Source of the DNA: Prescottella sp. R16
Lineage (GTDB): Bacteria; Actinomycetota; Actinomycetes; Mycobacteriales; Mycobacteriaceae
DNA: 64,000 nt
Direction: 5' to 3'
Assembly (NCBI RefSeq): GCF_030656875.1
Contig: NZ_CP130943.1
Location: 4,216,001 to 4,280,000, forward strand
The notes under the pieces were generated by a model. The model was not told the DNA's origin, did not search any database, and saw nothing but the letters and a program-made list of their open reading frames with translations. The number at the start of each line of letters is the position of its first letter. The stretch's first letter is position 1. Of the stretch, positions 57,098 to 64,000 are shown piece by piece. A program made the position numbers and the translations under genes.

Positions 57098-57264
57098 GTG
57101 GGTCTCCTCTTCGACCCGGGGTGGGGTCGGCTGTCGTCGATGGGGGTGCTCGCATGGTAAATCGGGATACCGGTCGTCCGTCCCGTGGGAGTCCTGTTCG
57201 CACGATTCGGGCGGATCCGCGGTTCCGTCTCGACGGTCCCGGCCAGTGGGATCACAAAGTACCG

Positions 57265-57280
57265 GGTGACCACAGTCACC
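57265..57280. promoter_or_regulatory. Palindrome GGTGAC-CACA-GTCACC
   Basis: Perfect 6-bp arms about a four-base centre, flanked on both sides by TACCG-like sequence. It lies 119 bases upstream of the kshA GTG. Operator candidate. Confidence 0.5.
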
Positions 57281-57304
57281 TACCGTGGCGGCCAGATGCC
57301 ATAG

Positions 57305-57321
57305 GTGTGCATCCTGCACAC
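57305..57321. promoter_or_regulatory. Palindrome GTGTGCA-TCC-TGCACAC
   Basis: Perfect 7-bp arms with a three-base centre, 78 bases upstream of the kshA start codon. It differs in sequence from the palindrome 24 bases before it, which suggests two different regulators. Confidence 0.5.
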
Positions 57322-57398
57322 GGGACACCACCGACGGCCGGCGCTCGATCTCCGAACGCCCTCGAATTCGACATGCATTCCCCGAAAGGACGGACGAA

Positions 57399-58556
57399 GT
57401 GACGCTCAAGTCCGAAGAAGCCGAAGTCCGCGAAATCGTCGCAGGCGCCTCCCCCACCCGCTTCGCCCGCGGCTGGCACTGCCTGGGCCTGTCCGAGTCC
57501 TTCAAGGACGGCAAGCCGCACTCGATCGAGGCGTTCGGCACCAAGCTCGTCGTCTTCGCCGACAGCAAGGGCGACCTGAAGATCCTCGACGCCTACTGCC
57601 GGCACATGGGCGGCGACCTGAGCCAGGGCACGATCAAGGGCGACTCGGTGGCATGCCCGTTCCACGACTGGCGCTGGGGCGGCAACGGCCGCTGCACCTC
57701 GATCCCCTACGCCCGCCGCGTCCCCCCGATCGCCAAGACCCGCGCATGGCACACCCTCGATCAGGACGGCATGCTGTTCGTCTGGCACGACCCCGAGGGC
57801 AAGGCACCGACCGACGAGGACATGTACATCCCGCGGATCGAGGGCGCGCTGAGCGACGAGTGGTCCGACTGGGTCTGGTTCACCACCGAGGTCGACACCA
57901 ACTGCCGCGAGATCGTCGACAACATCGTCGACATGGCGCACTTCTTCTACGTGCACTACTCGTTCCCGACGTTCTTCAAGAACGTCTTCGAGGGCCAGGT
58001 CGCGAGCCAGTTCATGCGCGGCACCGCCCGTGAGGACGAGCGTCCGCACGCCGCCGGCACCCCGAAGATGAAGGGCAGCAACTCGGCCGCGTCGTACTTC
58101 GGCCCGTCGTTCATGATCGACGACCTGGTCTACGAGTACGAGGACCACAACGTCGAATCGGTCCTGCTGAACTGCCACTACCCGGTCAGCCCGGACAAGT
58201 TCGTGCTGATGTACGGCATCATCGTCAAGAAGTCCGAGAAGTTCCAGGGCACCGCCGCCACCGACATGGCGAAGAACTTCGGCACGTTCATCGCCAAGGG
58301 CTTCGAGCAGGACATCTCGATCTGGAAGAACAAGACCCGCATCGAGAACCCGCTGCTGTGCGAGGAGGACGGCCCGGTCTACCAGCTGCGCCGCTGGTAC
58401 GAGCAGTTCTACGTCGACCGCGCCGACGTCACGACCGACATGACGGACCGTTTCGAGCACGAGATGGACACCACCAAGGCCGTCGCCGCGTGGCGCAAGG
58501 AAGTGGACGCCAACCTCGAACGGAAGGCTCGCGAGAATGCAGCCGCTGGAGTGTGA
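57399..58556 (+). CDS. kshA: 3-Ketosteroid 9-alpha-monooxygenase, oxygenase component KshA
   Basis: A 385-aa Rieske non-heme iron oxygenase that hydroxylates C9 of 3-ketosteroids, opening ring B together with KstD. The Rieske ligands are C67, H69, C86 and H89 (YCRHMGG and ACPFHDWRW); the mononuclear iron ligands are H181, H186 (DMAHFFYVHYSF) and D305 (KGFEQDISIW). These positions match mycobacterial KshA almost exactly. GTG 57399 follows GAAAGGA; the frame's earlier ATG is not credible. The reductase KshB is not nearby. The 3' end overlaps a Cys-rich small gene by 20 bases. Confidence 0.96.
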   Translation: MTLKSEEAEVREIVAGASPTRFARGWHCLGLSESFKDGKPHSIEAFGTKLVVFADSKGDLKILDAYCRHMGGDLSQGTIKGDSVACPFHDWRWGGNGRCTSIPYARRVPPIAKTRAWHTLDQDGMLFVWHDPEGKAPTDEDMYIPRIEGALSDEWSDWVWFTTEVDTNCREIVDNIVDMAHFFYVHYSFPTFFKNVFEGQVASQFMRGTAREDERPHAAGTPKMKGSNSAASYFGPSFMIDDLVYEYEDHNVESVLLNCHYPVSPDKFVLMYGIIVKKSEKFQGTAATDMAKNFGTFIAKGFEQDISIWKNKTRIENPLLCEEDGPVYQLRRWYEQFYVDRADVTTDMTDRFEHEMDTTKAVAAWRKEVDANLERKARENAAAGV

Positions 58557-58800
58557 TCGCTGCGGGGCCTGCGTACAGGTCCAGAAGCACAGCTGGGAAC
58601 ACACCGCCGTGCAGTGGAACGAGGCCGCCCAGGAGGCGTGCCAGGAGATCCACCACTGGGTCGGCCGTGAAGGCCGTCCCGGCGCGCCGGTGATGCGGTG
58701 CGAGTCGCTCAGTGCCACCATCCAGAAGGCGGCACTCGACGGCCGTCTGGACATCACCAACGAGGACCCGGTGCCCACCCCGCAGGTCGTCGACCACTGA
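58537..58800 (+). CDS. Small Cys-rich protein coupled to kshA
   Basis: An 87-aa protein with an N-terminal C6-x2-C9-x2-C12 cluster (ECDRCGACVQVQKHSW), further cysteines at C35 and C55, and histidines at 18, 22, 39 and 40. Four or five cysteines plus His suggest a metal or iron-sulfur site, but the spacing is not that of a classical 2Fe-2S or 4Fe-4S ferredoxin. The body (NEAAQEACQEIHHWVG, SLSATIQKAALDGRLDIT) is helical. The 20-base overlap with kshA and the 28-base gap to the next SDR place it in the kshA operon. It might pass electrons to or mature the oxygenase; not shown by sequence. Confidence 0.8.
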   Translation: MQPLECDRCGACVQVQKHSWEHTAVQWNEAAQEACQEIHHWVGREGRPGAPVMRCESLSATIQKAALDGRLDITNEDPVPTPQVVDH

Positions 58801-58828
58801 GTCGACCTGCCGACGAAAAGGATCGTTC

Positions 58829-59620
58829 ATGATCGACAAGAATCAGTACGGCCCGTGGGCCGTCATCGCCGGTGGCTCCGAGGGTGTCGGCGCCGGCTTC
58901 GCCGACGAGCTCGCGCAGGCCGGCCTGAACCTCGTGCTCATCGCTCGCAAGCCGGGTCCGCTCGAGGAGACCGCCGAGAAGGTGCGCTCCCACGGTGTCG
59001 AGGTCCGCACCCTCGCACTGGACCTGCTCGCCGCCGACGCGATGGAGCAGATCCGCAAGGCCACCGACGACGTCGAGGTCGGTCTGCTGATCTTCAACGC
59101 CGGCGCCAACAGCTACGGCCACGAGTTCGTCACCGGTGACCTGTCGGGCTTCAGCGGTGTCATCGACCTCAACATCACCAAGCAGCTCGAGCTGTCGCAC
59201 CACTTCGGTGGGCTGATGAAGGAACGCGGCCGCGGCGGCATCATGCTGCTCGGTTCGCTGGCCGGCTACATGGGCTCCGAGCACCAGAGCATCTACGCGG
59301 CGTCGAAGGCGTTCAGCCGGGTGTTCGCCGAGTCGCTGTGGCTCGAGCTCGAGCCGTACGGCGTTCACGTCGTCGAGTTCATCCTGGGTGTCACCCGCAC
59401 CCCGGCCATGGTCCGTGCCGGCCTCAACTTCGACATCCCGGGCATGATCGTCCAGGAGCCGGAGGATGCGGCCCGCGAGGGCCTCGAGCATCTCGCCGAC
59501 GGCCCCGTGTGGGTCGCGGGCGGCAACTACGAGGCCGCGCAGAAGCGCAGCGGCTTCCCCCGCGACAAGATGGTCAAGGGTGCGGCCGAGGCGATGCGCA
59601 AGCTCCTCAACCGCAAGTAG
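58829..59620 (+). CDS. SDR-family (hydroxysteroid dehydrogenase-like) oxidoreductase
   Basis: A 263-aa short-chain dehydrogenase: AGGSEGVGAGFA (about 15-26), IARKPGPLEETAEKVRSHGV, FNAGANSYGHEF, catalytic Ser in LLGSLAGYM and YAASK, then LGVTRTPAMVRAGLNF. The glycine motif GGSEGVGAG and the ARKxGPLEE segment fit the SDR group that includes 3-oxoacyl and 17-beta-type steroid reductases. ATG 58829 has AAAAGGA. It lies in the kshA operon, so reduction or oxidation of a steroid keto/hydroxy group is likely. It ends at a strong terminator. Confidence 0.9.
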   Translation: MIDKNQYGPWAVIAGGSEGVGAGFADELAQAGLNLVLIARKPGPLEETAEKVRSHGVEVRTLALDLLAADAMEQIRKATDDVEVGLLIFNAGANSYGHEFVTGDLSGFSGVIDLNITKQLELSHHFGGLMKERGRGGIMLLGSLAGYMGSEHQSIYAASKAFSRVFAESLWLELEPYGVHVVEFILGVTRTPAMVRAGLNFDIPGMIVQEPEDAAREGLEHLADGPVWVAGGNYEAAQKRSGFPRDKMVKGAAEAMRKLLNRK

Positions 59621-59633
59621 TTTTCCCGTGCAG

Positions 59634-59667
59634 CTGTGGCCGCGATCCGGAAGGGTCGCGGCCACAG
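59634..59667 (+). terminator. Terminator of the kshA operon
   Basis: A 15-bp stem with one G-U pair (59634-59648 with 59653-59667), loop GGAA, followed by a T-rich TCGTCTTCGCTTC. It is 13 bases past the SDR stop. Confidence 0.75.
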
Positions 59668-59694
59668 TCGTCTTCGCTTCAGGAAAGGACACCG

Positions 59695-60588
59695 ATGGAC
59701 CTCGAACACCTGCTCGCCGAGCGTGAGATCACCCGCGCCGTAACCCGGTTCGCGCGTGCGATGGACGACCGGGACTGGCCCGGTCTGCACTCCATCATGA
59801 CCGGCGACGTCACCGCCGAACTCGGCACCGGTACTCTGCACGGCCCCGACGCGGTGGTGGCGCTGATCCGCTCCTTCCTGGACGATTGCGGGCCCACCCA
59901 GCACCTGCTGGGCAACGCGCTCGTCGACGTGGACCTCGCGGCCGGCACCGCCACCAGTCGGACCTACGTCAGCGACATGCACCTGGGAGTCGGCGAGCAC
60001 GACGGCCTGAGCTTCTCGACGCTCGGCGACTACCACGACGAGTGGCGCCTGACCGACGGTGAGTGGCGAATGAGTCACCGCACCAAGCACATGCGAGGAG
60101 CTCGAGGAGAGATCGAGGTCCTCGGTTCGGGCCCCGGACACTGGGACGGCGGGACGGCGCCGGTGAACCCGCGCACCGCAGCCGCCGACATCGAGGCCGT
60201 CAAACAGTTGAAGGCCCGCTACTTCCGTCTCATGGACGCCAAGGACTGGGACGGCCTCGCCGACGTCTTCACCCCCGACGTCACGATAGACATGACCGAA
60301 ACCGGTGGCGGTGTCACGAATTCGGTGGCCGAGTACCTGCCGTTCCTGAGAGCGAACATCGAAGAAGTCACGACCGTCCACCACGGCCACACCCCCGAGA
60401 TCACCCTCACCTCGGCCACCACCGCGACCGGCGTGTGGGCGATGGAGGACATGCTGTGGTGGCCGGACGGTTCGGCACTGCACAGCCTGCACGGCTACGG
60501 CCACTACCTCGAGGAATACCGCAGGACCGACGACGGCTGGCGGATCAGCGCAATGCGCCTGACCCGGCTGCGCACCGACACGGCATAA
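59695..60588 (+). CDS. Double SnoaL-like (NTF2-fold) protein
   Basis: A 297-aa protein made of two SnoaL_4 domains in tandem: 1-145 (EHLLAEREITRAVTRFARAM, TQHLLGNALVDV, HDEWRLTDGEWRMSHRTKHM) and about 160-297 (ADIEAVKQLKARYFRLMDAK, TVHHGHTPEITLTSATTATG, HYLEEYRRTDDGWRISAMRL). Fused NTF2-fold pairs can form a pseudo-dimer with one or two active sites. AGGAAAGGA precedes ATG 59695. It follows the kshA operon and may act as a steroid isomerase or dehydratase, since the related ketosteroid isomerase shares the fold; this is inference. Confidence 0.88.
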   Translation: MDLEHLLAEREITRAVTRFARAMDDRDWPGLHSIMTGDVTAELGTGTLHGPDAVVALIRSFLDDCGPTQHLLGNALVDVDLAAGTATSRTYVSDMHLGVGEHDGLSFSTLGDYHDEWRLTDGEWRMSHRTKHMRGARGEIEVLGSGPGHWDGGTAPVNPRTAAADIEAVKQLKARYFRLMDAKDWDGLADVFTPDVTIDMTETGGGVTNSVAEYLPFLRANIEEVTTVHHGHTPEITLTSATTATGVWAMEDMLWWPDGSALHSLHGYGHYLEEYRRTDDGWRISAMRLTRLRTDTA

Positions 60589-60921
60589 GGCGAATCGTCC
60601 GATACCGTTGCGGCAGGCGGACGGGAGGCCTGCCGCAACGGGGAGGGAACACTCGTACATCTCTCACCCTCCCCCACCACCCACTCCCGGCCGCGACCGT
60701 CGTACGAGGATTCGACACCCGACCCGAACAACGCCCGATTTCACCGGTTTATGAAGAGCTTCTGTCGTGATCCGGGACTTTTCCTTCACGAATCGCCGGT
60801 GCGGACCGGTGCAGCGCGGTACCTTACGGTGCCTTTGCCGTTCCTGACCTGGGCTTCCCGAGCGCGGCTTCCCCGGGCTCGGCTTCCGAGCTCGACTTCC
60901 GACCGATAGGGGTTCGTACCG
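60589..60921. other. Intergenic region before the mycolyltransferase-like gene
   Basis: 333 bases without a gene. It holds the terminator of the double SnoaL gene (60605-60641), an AT-richer section at 60735-60790 suitable for a promoter, and at 60855-60905 three imperfect copies of a GAGCTCGGCTTCC-like unit just before the start codon. Confidence 0.6.
60605..60641 (+). terminator. Terminator hairpin
   Basis: A perfect 13-bp stem (60605-60617 with 60629-60641) extended by one pair, loop of about nine bases, 16 bases past the double SnoaL stop. Confidence 0.75.
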
Positions 60922-62067
60922 ATGTGGGGTTCCGATCCGATGCGCACGTCGCTGCGCCGCGCCGGGCGCGGTGCGCTCGGGGTGTCACTCGTCGTAATGG
61001 CCGCGCTTCCGTCGGCCGGGACCGCTGTCGCCTCGCCCGGCAGTGCCGGTAGTTTCGGTAGTGCGGCCGGGTCCAGCGGCGCCAGCGCCGACGGCGGCAG
61101 TGTCAGTGCCGGTTCGCTCATGCCGGGGTCGTGGCAGAACGAGCATCCGCCGCTGCCGGAGCTGCGCGACGACATCACCACCGCGGCGATCGTCGACGCG
61201 GAACAGAAGACGGACCGGCTCGTCCGCTTCACCGTCGCCTCCCCTGCCCTGCACCGCGAGGTGGGTGTGGAAGTGCTGCTGCCGAAGGACAATTCGGAGC
61301 CTCGGCCGTCGATCTACGCTCTCGAGGGCGTCGATGCCCGTGAGGACACCAGCGGCTGGGTGACGATCGGCGGGGCCCCGAATTTCTTCGCCGACAAGAA
61401 CGTCAACGTCGTCATGATCAACGGTGGCGTGTCCGGCATGTACACCGACTGGGATCGCATCGATCCCGGTGTGGGACTGCACAAGTGGGAAACGTTCATC
61501 ACCGAGGAACTGCCCCCGCTGATGGAGGAGCGTCTGAAGAGCAACGGCGTCAAGTCGCTGCTCGGCATCTCGATGGGCTCGCAGGGCGCGATGATGCTGG
61601 CGCACCGGCATCCCGGCATGTACCGCGGCATCGCCGTGTTCAGCGGCTGCTACTCCACCACCGACGACCTCGGCCGACTCAGTGTCCAGTCGACAGTGTC
61701 GTCACGCGGCGGCGACCCCGCCAACATGTGGGGTGAGATCGGCGGCCCCGACTGGGCAGCTCACGACACCGTCCGCAACGTGGACGCGTTGCGCGGCATG
61801 GACATCTACGTTTCCACCGCGACCGGTATCCCCGGCGAGTACGAGGTGCCGAGCGCATCGGACTTCCTCGACCGCGTCTTCATCGGCGGGCCGATCGAGA
61901 TGATGTCCAACGCGTGCACGCAGCGCCTCGACGCCGCCCTGTCCCGAGCGAAGGTCCCCGCCACCGTCGACTACGAGATGCAGGGCATCCACGGCTGGTC
62001 GTACTGGCGGGACCGGCTGCCGAAGGCGTGGCCGACGCTCGCGAAATCACTGGATCTGCCGGCCTGA
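60922..62067 (+). CDS. Secreted mycolyltransferase-like esterase (Ag85/Cmt family)
   Basis: A 381-aa alpha/beta hydrolase. A signal peptide (about 1-38, ending GTAVAS) is followed by a Gly/Ser-rich linker with SxGS repeats (SPGSAGSFGSAAGSSG) and the esterase domain, with nucleophile S217 (LLGISMGSQGA) and the catalytic His near 357 (GIHGWSYW). Family members transfer mycolates between trehalose esters and arabinogalactan at the cell envelope, so the gene supports a mycolic-acid host. ATG 60922 or 60940 could start; the first has AGGGG upstream. It ends convergent with hsaC. Confidence 0.9.
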   Translation: MWGSDPMRTSLRRAGRGALGVSLVVMAALPSAGTAVASPGSAGSFGSAAGSSGASADGGSVSAGSLMPGSWQNEHPPLPELRDDITTAAIVDAEQKTDRLVRFTVASPALHREVGVEVLLPKDNSEPRPSIYALEGVDAREDTSGWVTIGGAPNFFADKNVNVVMINGGVSGMYTDWDRIDPGVGLHKWETFITEELPPLMEERLKSNGVKSLLGISMGSQGAMMLAHRHPGMYRGIAVFSGCYSTTDDLGRLSVQSTVSSRGGDPANMWGEIGGPDWAAHDTVRNVDALRGMDIYVSTATGIPGEYEVPSASDFLDRVFIGGPIEMMSNACTQRLDAALSRAKVPATVDYEMQGIHGWSYWRDRLPKAWPTLAKSLDLPA

Positions 62068-62084
62068 CACCGGCTTCTGCGCAC

Positions 62085-62120
62085 AGGGGCCCCGCACGGA
62101 CGATTCCGTGCGGGGCCCTT
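62085..62120. terminator. Bidirectional terminator between esterase gene and hsaC
   Basis: A 14-bp perfect stem (62087-62100 with 62105-62118) plus two weaker outer pairs, loop CGAT, in the 69-base convergent gap. The plus strand reads into CTTGTCG. Confidence 0.8.
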
Positions 62121-62136
62121 GTCGTGCAGTAGGCGA

Positions 62137-63042
62137 TCAGGCCTTCGGGATGAACGCCTTCAGCGGTTCGGAGGCCGACCAGTCGTGGCCCCAGTAGCTG
62201 TCGGCGGTGATCTCCTCGGCCGTGTAGTACCGCTCGTCGACGAGCATGCCCTCGGTGCCGAACTCGAGGTCCCAGCCGCCGGGTGCGCGCACGTAGAACG
62301 ACACCATCTTGTCGTTGGTGTGGCGGCCCAGGGTCGACGAGATCGTGAAGCCGAGCTTCGCGACGCGGTCGAGTGCCTGACCGACGGCGTCGAGGGTGTC
62401 GACCTCCGTCATGAGGTGGACCAGGCCGGGCTCGTCGCTCGGGGGCGCCGGGCACAGCGCGAGGCTGTGGTGGCGCTGGTTGACGCCGAGGAACCGGACA
62501 CGGTTGACGCCGTCCTGCAGGCGGACTGCGCCGCGCGGCAGGAAGCCGAGCACCTCGGTGTAGAAGGCGTACGACTCGGCGAACTTCGGGGTCGGCAGCA
62601 CGACGTGGCCGAGGCCCTGGTCGCCGGTGATCCAGCGGCCACCGTGCGGCGTCACGACCGGGCTGTGGTCGAGGACCGGTCCGAAGAACACCTCGACGCG
62701 GGTGCCGGCCGGGTCGTCGAACGCGATGACCTTCTCGGCGTCGCGGTAGAGCGACTCCTCGGCGGAGAGGACGCCTACCTGGATGCCGGCCTTCTCGACA
62801 GCCTCACGGACCCGCTCGAGGGCGAACTCGTCACGCACCTCCCAGCCGACCGCGAGCGCCTTGTCGGACTCGCCGGGCAGCACGATGAGGCGGGCCCGCC
62901 GCTCGTCGACACGCAGGTACAGGCCGTCCGGCTCCGGTCCCTGGCCGACCGACATGCCGAGGCCGTCGACGACGAGCTCGCGCCAGCGTGCCACGTCCTG
63001 CGTCTGAATCCTGAGGTATCCGAGACCCCGAATTTCCGTCAT
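62137..63042 (-). CDS. hsaC: Iron-dependent extradiol dioxygenase HsaC
   Basis: A 301-aa type I extradiol dioxygenase with two VOC-repeat halves. The iron ligands are H146 (GLGHVVLPTP), H209 (GLVHLMTEVD) and E260 (WDLEFGTEG), with H191 (NQRHHSLAL) as probable acid/base. It cleaves the catechol 3,4-DHSA formed from ring A of steroids (DHSA to 4,9-DSHA). The length equals mycobacterial HsaC (300 aa). AGGGACGG lies before ATG 63042. It follows hsaA by 40 bases, matching the hsaA-hsaC pairing of steroid clusters. Confidence 0.95.
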   Translation of the reverse strand: MTEIRGLGYLRIQTQDVARWRELVVDGLGMSVGQGPEPDGLYLRVDERRARLIVLPGESDKALAVGWEVRDEFALERVREAVEKAGIQVGVLSAEESLYRDAEKVIAFDDPAGTRVEVFFGPVLDHSPVVTPHGGRWITGDQGLGHVVLPTPKFAESYAFYTEVLGFLPRGAVRLQDGVNRVRFLGVNQRHHSLALCPAPPSDEPGLVHLMTEVDTLDAVGQALDRVAKLGFTISSTLGRHTNDKMVSFYVRAPGGWDLEFGTEGMLVDERYYTAEEITADSYWGHDWSASEPLKAFIPKA

Positions 63043-63082
63043 ATCTATCCGTCCCTGGGTGTGGAGTGCAGAGGGTTGCGAA

Positions 63083-64000
63083 CTAGATCATCGAGCGGTG
63101 GACGCCCTGCGGCTCGCCACCGAGCTGCGTGAGCGCCGACGCGTGGTTGATCGAGCCGGGCACGTGGATGGCGTGGGTGAGGCCGACGTGCGCGTCGCGC
63201 CAGAAGCGCTGCAGCGGGAGCGTCACCTTCATGGCGCCGCCACCGGCGCGGGCGAAGACCTCGTCGAGGGCGCTGACGGCACGCCACGCGGCGTTCGTCT
63301 GGGTGCGACGGCCGATCGCGCGCTCCTCGAAGGTGATCGTCTCGCCCTTCTCGGTCTTGTCCCAGAAGCGGTCGACGGTCTCGAGGATCGCGACCCGCGA
63401 CGCGTTGATCTCGTCCGCGGCCTGTCCGATGGCGTAGAGGACGTACGGGTCCTCCTTGATCGGGATACCGGTGACGGCGACGCGTTCCTTCTGCATGGCG
63501 ATGTACAGGCCGAGTCCGCCCTCCGCCATGCCGATCAGCGACGAGGAGATACCGAGCGGGAAGATGCAGGAGAACGGGAACTTGTACAGCGTCTCGTCGC
63601 GGCCGGCGTGCGCGGCGCCGTTGCCCTGCAGGACGATGTCGGCGTCGATGGTGCGGTACTCGGGGACGAAGGCGCCCTTGACGGTGAAGTCCTTCGATCC
63701 GGTGCCGCGCAGGCCGACGACGTTCCAGCTGTCGTGGTCGACGGTGTAGTCGGCCTTGGGGACCAGCACGTGCAGGATCTTGCCGGTGCGGTTGCCGTCC
63801 TTGTCGCCGACCGCGGCGCCGATCATGACCCACTCGCAGTGGTCGTTGCCGGTCGAGAACGACCAGCGGCCGTTGAGGATGTAGCCGCCGTCGACGGGGA
63901 CCGCGACACCCATGGGGGCGTACGGCGACGCGATCCAGGTGTCGACGTCCTCGCCCCACACCTCCTGCTGCGCCTTGGGATCGAAGAACGCCATCTCCCA
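63083..64000 (-). CDS. hsaA: 3-HSA hydroxylase oxygenase component HsaA (5' end outside window)
   Basis: A minus-strand frame runs in from the right edge (WEMAFFDPKAQ) to the stop at 63083, at least 305 residues. The acyl-CoA dehydrogenase-fold monooxygenase domain contains EVWGEDVDTWIASPYAP, GRWSFSTGNDHCEWVMIGA and VVGLRGTGSKDFTVKGAFVP. The end HVPGSINHASALTQLGGEPQ matches HsaA, which with the flavin reductase HsaB hydroxylates 3-HSA to the catechol cleaved by HsaC. About 90 N-terminal residues are missing by comparison with the 394-aa mycobacterial enzyme. HsaB and HsaD would be sought to the right. Confidence 0.9.
   Translation of the reverse strand, partial: WEMAFFDPKAQQEVWGEDVDTWIASPYAPMGVAVPVDGGYILNGRWSFSTGNDHCEWVMIGAAVGDKDGNRTGKILHVLVPKADYTVDHDSWNVVGLRGTGSKDFTVKGAFVPEYRTIDADIVLQGNGAAHAGRDETLYKFPFSCIFPLGISSSLIGMAEGGLGLYIAMQKERVAVTGIPIKEDPYVLYAIGQAADEINASRVAILETVDRFWDKTEKGETITFEERAIGRRTQTNAAWRAVSALDEVFARAGGGAMKVTLPLQRFWRDAHVGLTHAIHVPGSINHASALTQLGGEPQGVHRSMI

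Larger units (their letters stand above)
57098..57398. other. Divergent intergenic region, HsaA-like gene / kshA
   Basis: 301 bases without a real gene. It holds two perfect palindromes listed separately (57265-57280 and 57305-57321), both near the kshA side, plus a weaker GGTA/TACC pair at about 57156-57171. The region should contain both divergent promoters. Confidence 0.7.

Overview
The window is high-GC actinobacterial DNA and most likely comes from Rhodococcus or a close mycolic-acid-containing relative. Supporting signs are GTG starts, ATGA/GTGA/TGATG gene overlaps, a mycolyltransferase-like secreted esterase, an F420-type luciferase-like oxidoreductase and, above all, a large set of steroid-catabolism genes. 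I see no rRNA, tRNA, CRISPR array, transposase or integrase.

Left part (1-11.9 kb). A minus-strand operon holds two amidohydrolase-fold proteins, an SDR and the start of an acyl-CoA dehydrogenase. Next come a DegT-family PLP enzyme with His in place of the usual Lys and a divergent TetR regulator, whose intergenic region carries two matching operator-like sequences. These are followed by pdxS, ilvD, a secreted trypsin-like protease, a DUF6319-like Ala/Pro-rich protein, a class III nucleotidyl cyclase and a second TetR regulator.

12-25.5 kb. A long minus-strand series runs amidohydrolase, class II aldolase, a 103-aa unknown, D-2-hydroxyacid dehydrogenase, FadA5-like thiolase, SDR, acyl-CoA ligase, then a complete Opp-type ABC importer (binding lipoprotein, two permeases, two ATPases). 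A divergent IclR regulator sits at its head next to repeated half-sites. The layout suggests uptake and CoA-dependent degradation of an unknown carboxylic acid.

25.5-40 kb. An AurF-type diiron protein, two divergent SDRs, and a solitary peptide-binding lipoprotein divergent from an M19-fold protein that lacks the usual metal ligands. Then comes a tightly coupled operon resembling the mycobacterial igr locus (fadE29, chsH2, fadE28, chsH1, ltp2 and a MaoC hydratase) for removing a steroid propionyl side chain. An SDR and a FadD17-like CoA ligase follow.

40-47 kb. A plus-strand group (acyl-CoA ligase, SnoaL, LLM oxidoreductase, SnoaL, AraC regulator), then VOC, MscS and a 51-aa Gly/Ser-rich peptide.

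47-64 kb. A second steroid block: a thiolase / fused FadE34-like dehydrogenase / SCP-x thiolase / ChsH3-like hydratase / thioesterase operon, a KstR-like regulator, KstD, an HsaA-like monooxygenase, KshA with an overlapping Cys-rich small protein and an SDR, a double SnoaL protein, the mycolyltransferase-like esterase, hsaC and a truncated hsaA. Together these encode side-chain beta-oxidation, A-ring 1,2-dehydrogenation, 9-alpha-hydroxylation, A-ring hydroxylation and meta-cleavage. hsaB, hsaD and the KshA reductase are not in the window. The gene mix resembles the cholesterol and bile-acid (cas) clusters of Rhodococcus; the actual substrate cannot be read from the sequence.

Three copies of one long palindrome lie in three convergent gene junctions (28.4, 31.5 and 46.2 kb), which marks a dispersed terminator-like repeat family.
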